From JAOZHU01 sp964506435 (GTDB taxonomy: Archaea > Thermoproteota > Bathyarchaeia > Bathyarchaeales > Bathycorpusculaceae), in contig CAZDLK010000002.1 in NCBI GenBank assembly GCA_964506435.1, positions 1-64,000 on the forward strand: a stretch of DNA of 64,000 nt, written 5' to 3'. A model generated the notes under the pieces. It was not told the origin of the DNA and made no database searches. It saw nothing but the letters and a program-made list of their open reading frames with translations. Made by a program: the position numbers and the translations under genes. This document shows, one piece after another, positions 9,280-19,096 of the stretch (position 1 is its first letter; the number at the start of each line of letters is the position of its first letter).

Positions 9280-10557
9280 CTACTTTCTTTTCCGCTTCTC
9301 CACATTTTGCCTCAGCAACGCGATAGTGTTCGCAGGCAAATCTCGCTCAACCATAAAGTTCGGTCCAACCCAACTGTTCGCGCCGACTTTGACGCCGGGC
9401 ATCAAAACCGAGTTAACACCAGTCTTAACGTTATCACCTAAAATCGCACCCAGCTTGCGCCTTCCACTGTCAATCACCTTGTCCTTCACCAGCATCCTCA
9501 CGTTCCCAGCATCCAAACGATAATTAGCCGTAATAGTACCCGCACCCAAATTACAATGCTCACCGAGTACGCTGTCACCCACGTAAGACAAGTGCCCCAC
9601 ATGCGTAAAATCCATAATAATACTGTTTTTGACTTCACAAGCGTTGCCTACGCGCACGTTTTTGCCTACGCTGGTGCACGCGCGAATATAACAGTTAGGC
9701 CCAATATCGCTGCCTTCATCAATGAACGCGGGGCCTTCAATGTAAGCGCCAGAACGTACGCGCGCAGTTTCCGCTACTGTCACGGGACCCAGCAAATGCG
9801 CGCCCTCCTCCACGTTCCCGTAAACCGCATGTTCCATACGCTTCAGCGCCCAACTGTTCGCCTCAAGCAAATCCCACGGCCTACCAATGTCAATCCAGTC
9901 GCCCTTCGCAATTTCAGCCGCCAAAACCGCCTTGCCATCTTTAGCCAGCAGCGAAAGCGCGTCAGTAAGCTCCCATTCGCCGCGAACCGAAGCCTTAACC
10001 TGCTTTATTTCCGTAAAAACCTCGCTGGAGAACACGTATAATCCAGCGTTAGCCAAGTTTGACGGCGCCTCACCAGCACGCGGCTTCTCCACGATGCGCT
10101 TAACGCGCTGTGCATCGGCAAGCTCAATTATGCCGTAGCTTTCAGGCTTCTCCACGGGAACAACAGCCATAGCGGCAGCAGGCTTCTCCGCCTCAAACAG
10201 GCTAACCACACGCTGTAAAGCATCGGAAGCAAAAAGCAAATCACCGTAAACAACCAAGAAGTCGCCATCCACAAACGGCTCAGCCACGCTCAAGGCATTG
10301 CCCGTGCCCAGCACAGCCGACTGCTCAACGTACTCCAATTTTAAACCCAGCTTTTCGCCGTCACCGAAATACTGGCGAATCGCATCCCCCATATAATGCG
10401 TAACAATCACAGCTTCAGTTACGCCGCAAGCCTTCACTGCATCCAAACAATGCTCCAGAATCGGTTTGCCGCCTACACGAATCAAATGCTTAGGCCTCGT
10501 AGCCGTTACTGGCTGAAGCCTCACACCTTCGCCGGCAGCTAACAGTACAGCCTTCAT
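9280..10557 (-). CDS. glmU: Archaeal GlmU-like bifunctional nucleotidylyltransferase/acetyltransferase
   Basis: 425 residues in two domains. Residues about 1-230 are a nucleotidyltransferase with LLAAGEGVRLQP (the nucleotide loop), TRPKHLI and VYGDLLF. Residues about 245-425 are a left-handed beta-helix acyltransferase (hexapeptide repeats such as IDEGSDIGPNCYI, SIIMDFTHVGHLSYVGDSVL, LGAGTITANYRL). In archaea such proteins acetylate GlcN-1-P and transfer UTP (or dTTP) to give UDP-GlcNAc. Its ATG overlaps the GlmM stop by four bases (ATGA), so both enzymes are made together and catalyse consecutive steps. Nucleotide preference cannot be read from the sequence. Confidence 0.92.
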   Translation of the reverse strand: MKAVLLAAGEGVRLQPVTATRPKHLIRVGGKPILEHCLDAVKACGVTEAVIVTHYMGDAIRQYFGDGEKLGLKLEYVEQSAVLGTGNALSVAEPFVDGDFLVVYGDLLFASDALQRVVSLFEAEKPAAAMAVVPVEKPESYGIIELADAQRVKRIVEKPRAGEAPSNLANAGLYVFSSEVFTEIKQVKASVRGEWELTDALSLLAKDGKAVLAAEIAKGDWIDIGRPWDLLEANSWALKRMEHAVYGNVEEGAHLLGPVTVAETARVRSGAYIEGPAFIDEGSDIGPNCYIRACTSVGKNVRVGNACEVKNSIIMDFTHVGHLSYVGDSVLGEHCNLGAGTITANYRLDAGNVRMLVKDKVIDSGRRKLGAILGDNVKTGVNSVLMPGVKVGANSWVGPNFMVERDLPANTIALLRQNVEKRKRK

Positions 10558-11918
10558 TTCATCCCAGCCTCAACATACCGTTTAACCAGCGCTTTGCCTT
10601 GCTGCATTATGTCGCTGGCTACTTTTAACGATTCACCCTCCACCGTCAACCTGATAAGCGGCTCAGTTCCCGAAGCCCTGATTAGCAACCAGCCGTTTTC
10701 AAGAGCTAAACGCACGCCGTCAACAGTTGAAAAATCCGTGAACGCTGAAAAAACAGACCGAATATCCCGCTCAATGCCCGCAACCGCTTGCTGTTTCAAA
10801 TCGTTCCTGCATACAACGTTCTCGCGCAAAGTCACGTACTCAGGCACATCAGCAACAAACTCACGCAGGCTCTTACCCGTCTCTTCCAAAGCCTTAAGCA
10901 TAAGCACAGCGGAAAGCGGACCATCAGGACAATAATGAAAACTCGGATGCACCCAAGCGCCGCAGGGTTCACCTCCGAAAACAGCGCCACAACGCTTCAT
11001 GGCTTCTGAAATGTAAACGTCGCCAACTCGCGTTCGCACCACACTGCCGCCTTCCGCCTCAACCATACGCTCAACGCACATTGACGCCTCAACACTCGTA
11101 ACCACTGTTCCGCCGCCATGCCGCTTCACAGCGTAAGCAGAAAACGCCGCAAGCGCACTGTCAAAATCCACAAAATCACCCTGCGCGTCAACAAAAGCCA
11201 CGCGGTCACCATCACCATCAAAAGCCACGCCAACCTCAGCACCAACCGCCCTGACAACACGCATCAAATCCCCAAGCGATTCAGCAGTAGGCTCAGAACT
11301 CCGCGCTGGAAAGAAACCATCAGCCTGCGCATTCAAAGCAGTCACCTTACAACCCAACGCCTTCAACAAGGCAGGCGCAACATTAAACGTGGCACCACAG
11401 CCAGGGTCTACAACAACACGCCACCGCGTACGCAACGACGCTGCATTAACAACCATATCCACGTAAACGTGCTCAACATCAGCCTGCGCAGCGCTGCCGA
11501 CGCCGCGCCAATCCGCCAACGCAAAATCCGCCTCATCAATTATCTTTTCAACCGCGTCCTGACTTTCATCAGCATAAGCAACACTGTCACTGCCGAAAAT
11601 TTTAATGCCGTTGTACATGGGCGGATTATGAGACGCCGTAAGCATAAACCCCACATCCGCCTGCAAAGCCCTTGTTAAATAAGCCAAAACAGGCGTAGGC
11701 ACAACACCCACCAAAGCCACATCCACGCCGCTTGCCAACAAGCCAGAAACTAACGCGTCCTCAAGCATCGCGCCTGAAACCCGCGTGTCCCGCGCCACAA
11801 GCGCCTTCCCAGCTTTAGAGTAAGCAGCCACGGCTAAGCCTACTTTGCAAGCTAACTCAGGCGTTAAGTAAACGTTAACTAAGCCGCGCACGCCAGAACT
11901 TCCGAACAGTTTAGCCAA
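10554..11918 (-). CDS. glmM: Phosphoglucosamine mutase / phosphohexomutase
   Basis: 454 residues, full length for an archaeal phosphohexomutase. The phosphoserine loop TASHNPPMYNGIKIF has the active-site serine at residue 96. The metal loop is FDGDGDRVAFVD, the sugar-binding loop GGEPCGAWVH, and the phosphate-binding loop RASGTEPLIRLTVEG. It converts GlcN-6-P to GlcN-1-P, feeding the downstream GlmU-like enzyme; archaeal members may also use glucose or mannose phosphates. Start is TTG at 11918 (AKLFGSSGVRG follows), with a weak AGGA before it. It is first in the glmM-glmU pair. Confidence 0.92.
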   Translation of the reverse strand: MAKLFGSSGVRGLVNVYLTPELACKVGLAVAAYSKAGKALVARDTRVSGAMLEDALVSGLLASGVDVALVGVVPTPVLAYLTRALQADVGFMLTASHNPPMYNGIKIFGSDSVAYADESQDAVEKIIDEADFALADWRGVGSAAQADVEHVYVDMVVNAASLRTRWRVVVDPGCGATFNVAPALLKALGCKVTALNAQADGFFPARSSEPTAESLGDLMRVVRAVGAEVGVAFDGDGDRVAFVDAQGDFVDFDSALAAFSAYAVKRHGGGTVVTSVEASMCVERMVEAEGGSVVRTRVGDVYISEAMKRCGAVFGGEPCGAWVHPSFHYCPDGPLSAVLMLKALEETGKSLREFVADVPEYVTLRENVVCRNDLKQQAVAGIERDIRSVFSAFTDFSTVDGVRLALENGWLLIRASGTEPLIRLTVEGESLKVASDIMQQGKALVKRYVEAGMK

Positions 11919-12015
11919 ATCCTACGACATCCACCCGCTAACGTTAATGTTTTTACTGGTTAAAATGCTAATTCACCTAAAATAACTTAAGCCTGAAAAC
12001 CTAACGCTGAGCCTC

Positions 12016-13122
12016 CTACGCCATCGCCGAGTTTTCAATGAACTTAACCAGTCTACGCCGCGTTGGATGCGCGCCCTCAGCGTCAGCCAGATAGCAAGCG
12101 GCAACAGCGTTAGCTAAGGCTAAACGGCACTCGTCGGAAAGCGCAGTCCCATCGCCTAAGATGTTTCCTGCGTTCCAAGCGTCACCTGCACCCGTTGCCC
12201 TCTGCGGAGTAATTCTGAACGCGGGAACAACAACTTCACTGTTCTTGGTAAACGTGGCTGAAAAACTCGTAGTATGCAAGTCAATTCTCGCCTGCAAATG
12301 CTTAGCCAAAACCCTAGCTGACTCCATAGCTAAATCCTCGAAACGCAGTTTTCCCCGCTGCCCACTTATTTCACTGTTTAGCAGTGCTGCATAGCAGATT
12401 GCCTCATTCTCGTTTACACTTAAAATGTCCACTTGCCGAGTTTTCAGAACTTTCTCCATCAACTCAGGAATTTCACTGCTTTTCGACTTTGGGTCTGCCG
12501 TGTCATAATACGTCTTGCCCGTTCCTTTCGCTTTTGCCCTGCAAAAAACGGTCTGAGCTAACTCGGTTCCGAATCTTCTTGTCCCAACCCAATTGAATAC
12601 ACAAACGTAATCCGCGCGCTCAATCACCGCGTAATCCTCATCATTCAGGTTGGCAGGACCGAAGTCAGCTAATGAGCCTAAGTCTCGGAGCATAACGTTA
12701 GTTTTGCCGCTTTCAGCCGTAAACTCCAGTGCTGTGGTCACCGACGCCTTCGCTGAAAGCTTGATATGCGAAGTGTCCACATGATAACGTTTAAGATGGA
12801 AACGTAGCTGCTGAAGACCCAGTTTGCTCGTGCAGATTATAGGCGTGACCGCGGCGCCTAAAGCGGCTAAGGCAGAAGCCGTGTTGATAGCGTTTCCGCC
12901 TCGGATGTCTGTTTGCGCTACGCCGTCTATGCTGCCGCCTTTCCTGTCCACTACAGGCTTAACCATCGAGAAGAAACTTGACGTGTCGTAATCTAAGCTT
13001 ATTAGTCTGTCGAGGAAAAAGTCAGGCATAACCGCCACAGCCAGCTGCTTAGGAGTTGACTTCAGAAACCTCAATAATTCAGCTTTACATTGCGCCTGCA
13101 ACATTATAAAATCGCCCTTCAT
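12016..13122 (-). CDS. PfkB-family carbohydrate kinase
   Basis: 368-residue cytoplasmic kinase of the ribokinase/PfkB fold. The N-terminal sugar-binding region has GGNAINTASALAALGA. The C-terminal PfkB signature RATGAGDAWNAG contains the catalytic aspartate and anion hole. Substrate could be a hexose, ribose or nucleoside; nothing in the sequence decides. The promoter region is shared with a small divergent membrane-protein gene at 13220. A gap of about 100 bases separates it from glmM, so membership of the same transcript is possible. Confidence 0.85.
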   Translation of the reverse strand: MKGDFIMLQAQCKAELLRFLKSTPKQLAVAVMPDFFLDRLISLDYDTSSFFSMVKPVVDRKGGSIDGVAQTDIRGGNAINTASALAALGAAVTPIICTSKLGLQQLRFHLKRYHVDTSHIKLSAKASVTTALEFTAESGKTNVMLRDLGSLADFGPANLNDEDYAVIERADYVCVFNWVGTRRFGTELAQTVFCRAKAKGTGKTYYDTADPKSKSSEIPELMEKVLKTRQVDILSVNENEAICYAALLNSEISGQRGKLRFEDLAMESARVLAKHLQARIDLHTTSFSATFTKNSEVVVPAFRITPQRATGAGDAWNAGNILGDGTALSDECRLALANAVAACYLADAEGAHPTRRRLVKFIENSAMA

Positions 13123-13219
13123 TCACCTATTCTTCCGAAAAGCTAAAATAACCTTTTCCATCTTAACGGTAAGAAACAAGTTGAAAACGTGCAATAACTG
13201 TTGAAGGAGAAAAGGCAAC

Positions 13220-13417
13220 ATGAAATTCAAAACTGAGATTTTCCTGTTATTGGCGGCAATAGCATTCTTCATCGCTAGCACAATCATCTATTCCTTCAGC
13301 GGACCAACTTTAGGGTTCTCCTATCAAAGTTACGCGATGACCCTTGTTGGTTGCGGCTCCGTTCTCATGGTAACTGCGTCAATTTCTTATTCAAAACGAA
13401 GCAAAAAAACCGTTTAA
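13220..13417 (+). CDS. Small two-helix membrane protein
   Basis: 65 residues. Two hydrophobic segments (EIFLLLAAIAFFIASTIIY and YAMTLVGCGSVLMVTASI) with a basic tail SKRSKKTV. A good ribosome binding site (GAAGGAG) sits about 10 bases before ATG. No family recognised. Confidence 0.6.
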   Translation: MKFKTEIFLLLAAIAFFIASTIIYSFSGPTLGFSYQSYAMTLVGCGSVLMVTASISYSKRSKKTV

Positions 13418-13450
13418 AATAACAGCAACGCTTCTTGCGCGGCTAAAGCA

Positions 13451-14266
13451 TTATCCAAAGGCGGAGCTAACTAGAAGCCACACTATGTCTCCGAACAGCA
13501 AAGCGATGATCAAGCCAACCGTCACGAATATGAGCATGGGCAAGCCAGGCGTCGCCCACACGTCACTGCTGATTTTTCCCGCTTCAATCGCCTTGGAGAG
13601 GCGCGCCACTACGTTGTCTCTTCCCTCGTCTCTGGGCACAATGATAAGCTTTCTTTTGACAGAAGCATCATCGCTCTCTTCTGCGATGTCCTCCATGGGG
13701 TAAATGTGCCATTTCGCCTGCAGTTTAGCAATAGAAACGCGATACCCCGTTATCAAAACTAAAAATTTCTTCCACGCTGGCTCACTGGCAAGGCTGCCTT
13801 CAAAAACTTTTTGCCCAGTTTTCACGCGCCGCGAAAGATTATACAGAAGCAAGACGACGCCGCTGAAGGCGGCAACTAGCACGGAGTTGCTGAAGATTGT
13901 TAATGGAAAGATGTTTTGGGCAAGCGGCGAGACAGCTGAGGCTAAAAGAGGCGTAAACAGCACTGTAGGGGCGAAAGGCAAGGCGAAAGCGATGCACATC
14001 AGCGCCTTCGAATCGGCGCCTCCGAATCCGCCTGAATAAAACAGGACAAAAGCGATGACGACAGTTACTGCGACGCTTAACCCGAATAATAACAGTCTGT
14101 CGGGCATATAGAGAAGCAGTTCAGCGAGGGATAACGCGAGGGCTATTGGCGCGTAGACCACCCAAACTCGGTTGGTAACTTCGCGGGTTTTGTAGTCGCT
14201 CCACGAAGCGTAAATCAGGAAAACCAATGAAAGCGTTACTTTTGCTGCTTCAAAGATTTCTTGCAA
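13451..14266 (-). CDS. Archaeal prepilin/preflagellin peptidase (class III signal peptidase)
   Basis: 271-residue membrane aspartyl protease of the A24 family (FlaK/PibD/EppA). The first catalytic aspartate lies in SDYKTREVTNRVW near residue 24, the second in the GxGD-like motif GGFGGADSKALM near residue 105. Six or so hydrophobic segments are spread along the chain, with a cytoplasmic basic stretch near 190-235 and a final helix. It cleaves the class III signal of pilins in front of the hydrophobic stalk. Its placement next to a pilin gene and the pilus operon fits. Start is TTG at 14266. Confidence 0.88.
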   Translation of the reverse strand: MQEIFEAAKVTLSLVFLIYASWSDYKTREVTNRVWVVYAPIALALSLAELLLYMPDRLLLFGLSVAVTVVIAFVLFYSGGFGGADSKALMCIAFALPFAPTVLFTPLLASAVSPLAQNIFPLTIFSNSVLVAAFSGVVLLLYNLSRRVKTGQKVFEGSLASEPAWKKFLVLITGYRVSIAKLQAKWHIYPMEDIAEESDDASVKRKLIIVPRDEGRDNVVARLSKAIEAGKISSDVWATPGLPMLIFVTVGLIIALLFGDIVWLLVSSAFG

Positions 14267-14377
14267 ATCAGCTTCACCGTGAGTGACAGATATGAAAATT
14301 AGTAAGTTAGCTGTATGAATAAAACGTTTTCTGGCTAAGCGTGCTAAAGATAAACTAAAAAAAACTGGGGGTATGAT

Positions 14378-14851
14378 TTATTGTGGAGCTTTTGCTGAGA
14401 ACGGGTAAGCTTGCCCCTGTTGAGGAACTACTCGGAAATAGTAGGTTTCTCCTGCTGTCCACTCTTTGAAAGTAGTCTTTTCCCAGTCAAGCGTCAATGT
14501 CACTACGGACCCCGCATTCAACGCCGTATTTAAGCCCGTTGTGGCGCTTGTTACCTCTGACAAGTCATCAGCTGAAGTGCCTACATATAGACGTACAAGT
14601 TGTGTGTCTCCTGTGCCTGAGTTGCCTATTGTAAGTTCGGTTGTCGGGGTTTTACCGCTGTCGAGGAATCTGACGTTTTCATCGTATAGTATGATGCTTG
14701 CTTGCTGCGTTGTGCTGCCCATGTAGGTCATGACCCACGCGTAGGTTACGACGATGGCTGCGACTGCGATGACTATAAGCAGTAGAGTGGCGAGTATTGG
14801 CGATATTGCTTTTTTAGATTTCAACATGTTTTTGGTTAGCATTACTCTCAC
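14378..14851 (-). CDS. Archaeal type IV pilin
   Basis: About 157 residues from GTG at 14851 (ATG at 14842 also possible). The N-terminus LKSKKAISPILATLLLIVIA is the typical archaeal pilin signal: lysines, cleavage before the hydrophobic stalk, and the AISPI motif of the DUF1628/Pilin_N family. The rest is a small beta-rich head with a C-terminal PFSAKAPQ. It lies between the big repeat protein and the peptidase and has its own promoter with an inverted repeat, so it may be the major pilin, made separately from the minor ones upstream. Confidence 0.88.
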   Translation of the reverse strand: MRVMLTKNMLKSKKAISPILATLLLIVIAVAAIVVTYAWVMTYMGSTTQQASIILYDENVRFLDSGKTPTTELTIGNSGTGDTQLVRLYVGTSADDLSEVTSATTGLNTALNAGSVVTLTLDWEKTTFKEWTAGETYYFRVVPQQGQAYPFSAKAPQ

Positions 14852-14885
14852 GTATTAAGATTTCATAAATAGTTGTATTTAAAGT

Positions 14886-14906
14886 ATATGCATGCAACAT
14901 GCATAT
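14886..14906. promoter_or_regulatory. Inverted repeat upstream of the pilin promoter
   Basis: Perfect 9-base arms ATATGCATG and CATGCATAT separated by CAA. On the minus strand it lies directly upstream of an AT-rich TATA-like stretch (CTTTAAATA, about 14877-14885), which precedes the pilin start by about 30 bases. Position favours an operator. It also follows the stop of the upstream gene by 16 bases, so a hairpin terminator is possible, but no T-run follows. Confidence 0.5.
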
Positions 14907-14921
14907 CAAAAATCAACATTT

Positions 14922-17900
14922 TCAACTCTCTGAGGACACCGCTACTTTCGGCGGATACTCAACAAGAAGCCACAGCCCCGTCGGAGTGCCATCCTGCATC
15001 GCGTATATCGGCGATGTTGAAGTGCCGCTGAAAGTTGCCACAGCACCATACCAAATAACGTCAAGTGGATCAGTGAAACTTGCTGAAGACTGTGCAACTG
15101 GAAGCAACTCGATTGATTTGGCGGAAGTGTCTGCTTTAATTGCGCCCAAGGAAACCTCCGTCATTGAATCAAAAACGTAAAGCTGCTTGTTAGAAGCGCT
15201 GGTGAACATTATTCCCGCTCCTGCGGTTGTTGTGCTGTTGATTTGGCTCCAGTGATGCGCTGTCCAACTTCCAACTGAAAAGTTGTAGAATGACCCTGAG
15301 CCTTCCGCAACAATTGGGGTGCCGTTTACTGTTCCGTTTTCCGTCTGCAACTGGCTAATGGAGGATGTCGTTAGTTTGATGGGGCATAAATCTGAAATAG
15401 TTCTTGAGCGCCCAGTTGAGTCTACGAACATTAGTCTTAGCTGGTAAGTGAAGTATGTCGCGTTGGCTGGCAAAGTGTACACTGTACTGGCGTAAACGTT
15501 AGGACAGTTGTTAACGCCGCCGTTCCATTCTGGTTCACCATGCACGATATCGCGTACAACACCGTTAACTATGACGTACGCCAATTCAGGGTCTGTGTTG
15601 TCTACAGCTGAGTTTATGCGCATTAATGTTGCAGTGTTCGACGTGGTGCCCCCCAAAGTTGATGTAACGCTGAAGCCGCTGGATGAGAATTGTATGGAAA
15701 GTCTGCCGTTGCTTAATGTTCTGGTAGATGGACTATCGCTGAAGTAGCGGTTAGTGTACGCTAAAGATGTTTGTATTGCTTGGTCGCTTCCGTCCCACCA
15801 GATTGTTACTTTGGACACGTTAACATTTATGAGGAAAACAATCATTTGCCTGTTGCTGAAAACCGTAGCGTTGTTGGTTAAACCCAGTGGAATACGGTAT
15901 TCTGACGCCCAATCCTCCACTTGGAAAGGCACTTCTTGGGTTACGCCGTTTATGGTTTGACTAACGTGAATTGCTTTCACAGGAACAGGCGGAATAGGCT
16001 TCCCCTGAGTTGTCAGGGTAAGATTTTGCCCTAGCCACCGCATGGTGCCGTTCTGCAAATACTCAACTACCACGGTATGATCCAGATGCGACAAGAGCTG
16101 GTTTACGTCTGCCTGAGGACTCAGCAACACTGCATCTATGCTCCAGCTGTCAGGGGTTGAATCTGAACTACCGCCGTCTTTGAAACGAATTGTAAATGTT
16201 GACGAATCTATATACTGAGCGACAGACACGTTGTTCCATTGATTCGCCAACAAAGAGTTGATAACCGTAACCCACGACGAACCAGTATACACATCAACCT
16301 TCAAGTTCTCCGAGCCTAACGTGCCGGTTTTAATGCATAAGTTTTGACGAGAATAGGCATCCAAGTTCGTCCATTGTTCTTCAATGTCAAGCGCGTAACC
16401 AGGAAATTCTGGGCTATATTGTACTAAATCGATTTTAACATCAAACTGTGTTGAAGTTGATTTCACAGCTTTAAACCTGAGTTTCCAATTTCCAGCGCCA
16501 TCTCGGAAATTCGTTGGATTAGAAGTGATAATTTGAGAAATTGTCACGTCAGAAGTGCCAAGAGTAGCTGATTTGTATCCGTCCTCACCGATTAACGCGT
16601 AACGACCTTCCTGATAGTTCCATAACGCAAAGTTTGCACTTAAGCCCTCAACAGTTGAACTAGAATCTATCGCCCAAACTAGCTGTGTCCAATCTTGCGT
16701 ATTTGATGCCCCCGTAAACTCAATCTCACACGCATATTCACTTGCAGAGCTGCAAGTGCAATAGATACTATATTCGCGACTTTCATGTGAGAAGCTCGCT
16801 GAACTGGGATAGTTACCGTCGTAGGTTCTAGAAAGATAGTGGCCTTGATTGTAGCTACCACCATGGTAGTATAGGAGAACGTCGCCTGCAATGTTTTCCG
16901 ACCAGACCACTAGAATATAGTTTGTGTCCGCAGTTACAGTTGGCGGACTTGCAAAGTTGAAGGTAACCCAACCGTTTGCATAAACAGTCTTCTCTTCCGT
17001 GCTCGCTATTAAAGAGTGGGATTCCGAATATATTGCCGCTTTCACTTTTGCTGCTGGCTGATACGTGCAGTATATGCTGTATTCGTAGCTATCATGTGAG
17101 AAGCTTGCAGAGCTAGGCCAAGCACCATAAGTTTGTGACAGGCTGTGACCTTGGTTCCAAGAACCACTGTGATAGCGCATAGTGATGGCTCCGCCTGCAG
17201 AGTTAGACCATGCTACCAGAATGTACTTTGCGCCAGCAGTTATAGTTGGCGGACTTGCAAAGTTAAAGGTAACCCATCCACTTCCAGAAACCGTGACTTC
17301 CTCAGTGCTCGCGATTAGGTTGTGTTCTTCTGAATAAATTGCGGCTTTAACTGTTTGAGGCGCAGATGTGTACGTGCAGTAAATGCTATATCGATAGCGA
17401 TCATGGCTAAAGCTCGCAGTGCTAGGATAGTTGCCATCATAAGGTTTCCACTGAGAGTGACCTTGGTTCCGAGATCCAGCACTGGAATAGTAAAGATACG
17501 CGTAGCCGCTGCCCGAGGCTGACCAGACAACCAACACATAACTATTGCCTGCGGTCACACTTGGAGGAGTTTGAAAATTGAATGTAACCCACGCTGTACC
17601 TGTAGGAACGATTGTTTCTTCTGTTTCAGCAACTTTTGTGTGTGTGCCTTCGTTGTAAATTGCTGCCTTCATGTTTTTCGCAGAGCCTGTGCATTGTATG
17701 CACGCCGTTATGCTCTGGATTGTGCCGCTTTCAGTGCATGTGAAGGATGACCCTCTGATGGTATTCACAATAGAGCTATCAGAATAATAGTACTCTTGGT
17801 TTGTGTTGCCGAAAGTCGTGCCACCACTGCCATCTAGGTAGGCGGATATGCTTGTTGCAACTCCACTGTAGCTCGCTGTGAAAAGGGAACCCCTTATCGT

Positions 17901-19094
17901 GTTCACTATAGAGGCTGTTGAATAATCAACGCTTGTGCGCCCGAAAGCCTGGGACGTAGCAGTTAAAGCCAAGTATGCGGATATACTTTGAGCTTGACCT
18001 GTAGACGACGAGCGGAATAATGAGCCTGTAATATAATTTTCTGTATCATCCGAGTAAGCTCCGACTTCTGTATAGCCAAAAGTAGATGGGTCTGTAAAAG
18101 TAGAAGCATAAGAATGAAACTGCATGTATTGCCCATTGTCACTTTGCAGGTCTTCTATTGCGCCAGACGCAAGCATTGTCGAACCCACCAGGTTAAAATT
18201 ACTAGGATAATAATCTTGAACAGCAGAACCAAAAGCTTCTGTTAACGTATCATAGACGCCGTCTGGACCATGCTGCTGGGCAGTGAAGTTACTCTGTGAA
18301 CCCGCATTCACTGTGCTGCTATTCACGTAGTTTGCATCCTGAGAGGTAGTGTTCCACATGAACGTGGAAGTAATGCGGCTGAACGATGCAGCGGCAACCA
18401 TTATCCCCCGCGTATCCGTCACTTGAATCACGTAACTTGACGGGTCAATGTCCGATGGAATGCCAATCAGGTACGTGCCGTTCGCGAAAGTTGTCAAGCC
18501 ACCGCTTGGCGCCGTGAAGAGCCAAGTCAAGTTTGAATACTGATAACGGTAAAACTGGAAGTTCTGTCTGTCCAAATTGACTACAGGCTCATCTCCATCT
18601 TGAGTTACACTTAGGCACGCTTGACGACTGGAAAGCAAAGTTGAAACTTGCACATCTAAACGACATGACGCGTTGTAACTCATGCCGTAAATGCCCAAAC
18701 CTGTTAAGTCATAATCGACCAGTGCCTGTCCTGCACTATAGCTTTTGTTCGTGAACCAGTTTGCACTTAAATCCAAAGAAGACAAGCTGAAGGAAGACCC
18801 CCACTCAGGATTAATGTCCGTCATGTTGCCCAGAGCAGTGTTCAAATAATTCGCGGTAAGGCTTTTCGCGTATGAAGAGTTGCCAGTAACCTGCAGGACA
18901 GAGCCATAATAACCCACCGTGAAACCTAAAACCTTCTCCAACGCCAAATTAGATTCATCTACCGCGCTTAAAACTTGAGGCTGTTCCTGATTTGTAGTGT
19001 ACCGAAGCGTAGTGTACGTTGTTATAATCGCGCCTACCATCACAACGGCAACCAGCAAAGCCGCAATAATCGAAAACTGGCCTTTACTGTTCAC
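14922..19094 (-). CDS. Giant pilin-like surface protein with tandem beta-domain repeats
   Basis: 1390 residues from GTG at 19094. The start MNSKGQFSIIAALLVAVVMV is a pilin-like class III signal followed by one hydrophobic stalk, placing a very large domain outside the cell. Residues about 475-780 contain three tandem repeats of about 100 residues, each with KAAIY, WVTFNFxxPP, a YxLVVWS strand and a NQGHS...SFSHDxYxYSIYCTY end. Shorter related units (SIVNTIRGS...SISAYL) lie at about 355-470. Many N-glycosylation sequons occur. The repeats look like jelly-roll carbohydrate-binding or adhesin modules. It is the last gene of the pilus operon, two bases after its neighbour, and could be a tip adhesin. 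Confidence 0.8.
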   Translation of the reverse strand: MNSKGQFSIIAALLVAVVMVGAIITTYTTLRYTTNQEQPQVLSAVDESNLALEKVLGFTVGYYGSVLQVTGNSSYAKSLTANYLNTALGNMTDINPEWGSSFSLSSLDLSANWFTNKSYSAGQALVDYDLTGLGIYGMSYNASCRLDVQVSTLLSSRQACLSVTQDGDEPVVNLDRQNFQFYRYQYSNLTWLFTAPSGGLTTFANGTYLIGIPSDIDPSSYVIQVTDTRGIMVAAASFSRITSTFMWNTTSQDANYVNSSTVNAGSQSNFTAQQHGPDGVYDTLTEAFGSAVQDYYPSNFNLVGSTMLASGAIEDLQSDNGQYMQFHSYASTFTDPSTFGYTEVGAYSDDTENYITGSLFRSSSTGQAQSISAYLALTATSQAFGRTSVDYSTASIVNTIRGSLFTASYSGVATSISAYLDGSGGTTFGNTNQEYYYSDSSIVNTIRGSSFTCTESGTIQSITACIQCTGSAKNMKAAIYNEGTHTKVAETEETIVPTGTAWVTFNFQTPPSVTAGNSYVLVVWSASGSGYAYLYYSSAGSRNQGHSQWKPYDGNYPSTASFSHDRYRYSIYCTYTSAPQTVKAAIYSEEHNLIASTEEVTVSGSGWVTFNFASPPTITAGAKYILVAWSNSAGGAITMRYHSGSWNQGHSLSQTYGAWPSSASFSHDSYEYSIYCTYQPAAKVKAAIYSESHSLIASTEEKTVYANGWVTFNFASPPTVTADTNYILVVWSENIAGDVLLYYHGGSYNQGHYLSRTYDGNYPSSASFSHESREYSIYCTCSSASEYACEIEFTGASNTQDWTQLVWAIDSSSTVEGLSANFALWNYQEGRYALIGEDGYKSATLGTSDVTISQIITSNPTNFRDGAGNWKLRFKAVKSTSTQFDVKIDLVQYSPEFPGYALDIEEQWTNLDAYSRQNLCIKTGTLGSENLKVDVYTGSSWVTVINSLLANQWNNVSVAQYIDSSTFTIRFKDGGSSDSTPDSWSIDAVLLSPQADVNQLLSHLDHTVVVEYLQNGTMRWLGQNLTLTTQGKPIPPVPVKAIHVSQTINGVTQEVPFQVEDWASEYRIPLGLTNNATVFSNRQMIVFLINVNVSKVTIWWDGSDQAIQTSLAYTNRYFSDSPSTRTLSNGRLSIQFSSSGFSVTSTLGGTTSNTATLMRINSAVDNTDPELAYVIVNGVVRDIVHGEPEWNGGVNNCPNVYASTVYTLPANATYFTYQLRLMFVDSTGRSRTISDLCPIKLTTSSISQLQTENGTVNGTPIVAEGSGSFYNFSVGSWTAHHWSQINSTTTAGAGIMFTSASNKQLYVFDSMTEVSLGAIKADTSAKSIELLPVAQSSASFTDPLDVIWYGAVATFSGTSTSPIYAMQDGTPTGLWLLVEYPPKVAVSSES
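16755..17672 (-). repeat. Three tandem coding repeats of about 300 bp
   Basis: DNA encoding the three ~100-residue modules of the giant pilin-like protein. The copies share long stretches such as those for NFASPPT and SASFSHD but differ at many codons, so they are an old duplication under protein-level constraint. Confidence 0.75.
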
Positions 19095-19096
19095 TT

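Noticed and set aside
11118..11678. Plus-strand frame of 186 codons
   Set aside because: Antisense to glmM; the product is a low-complexity Arg/His/Thr-rich string with no recognisable fold.
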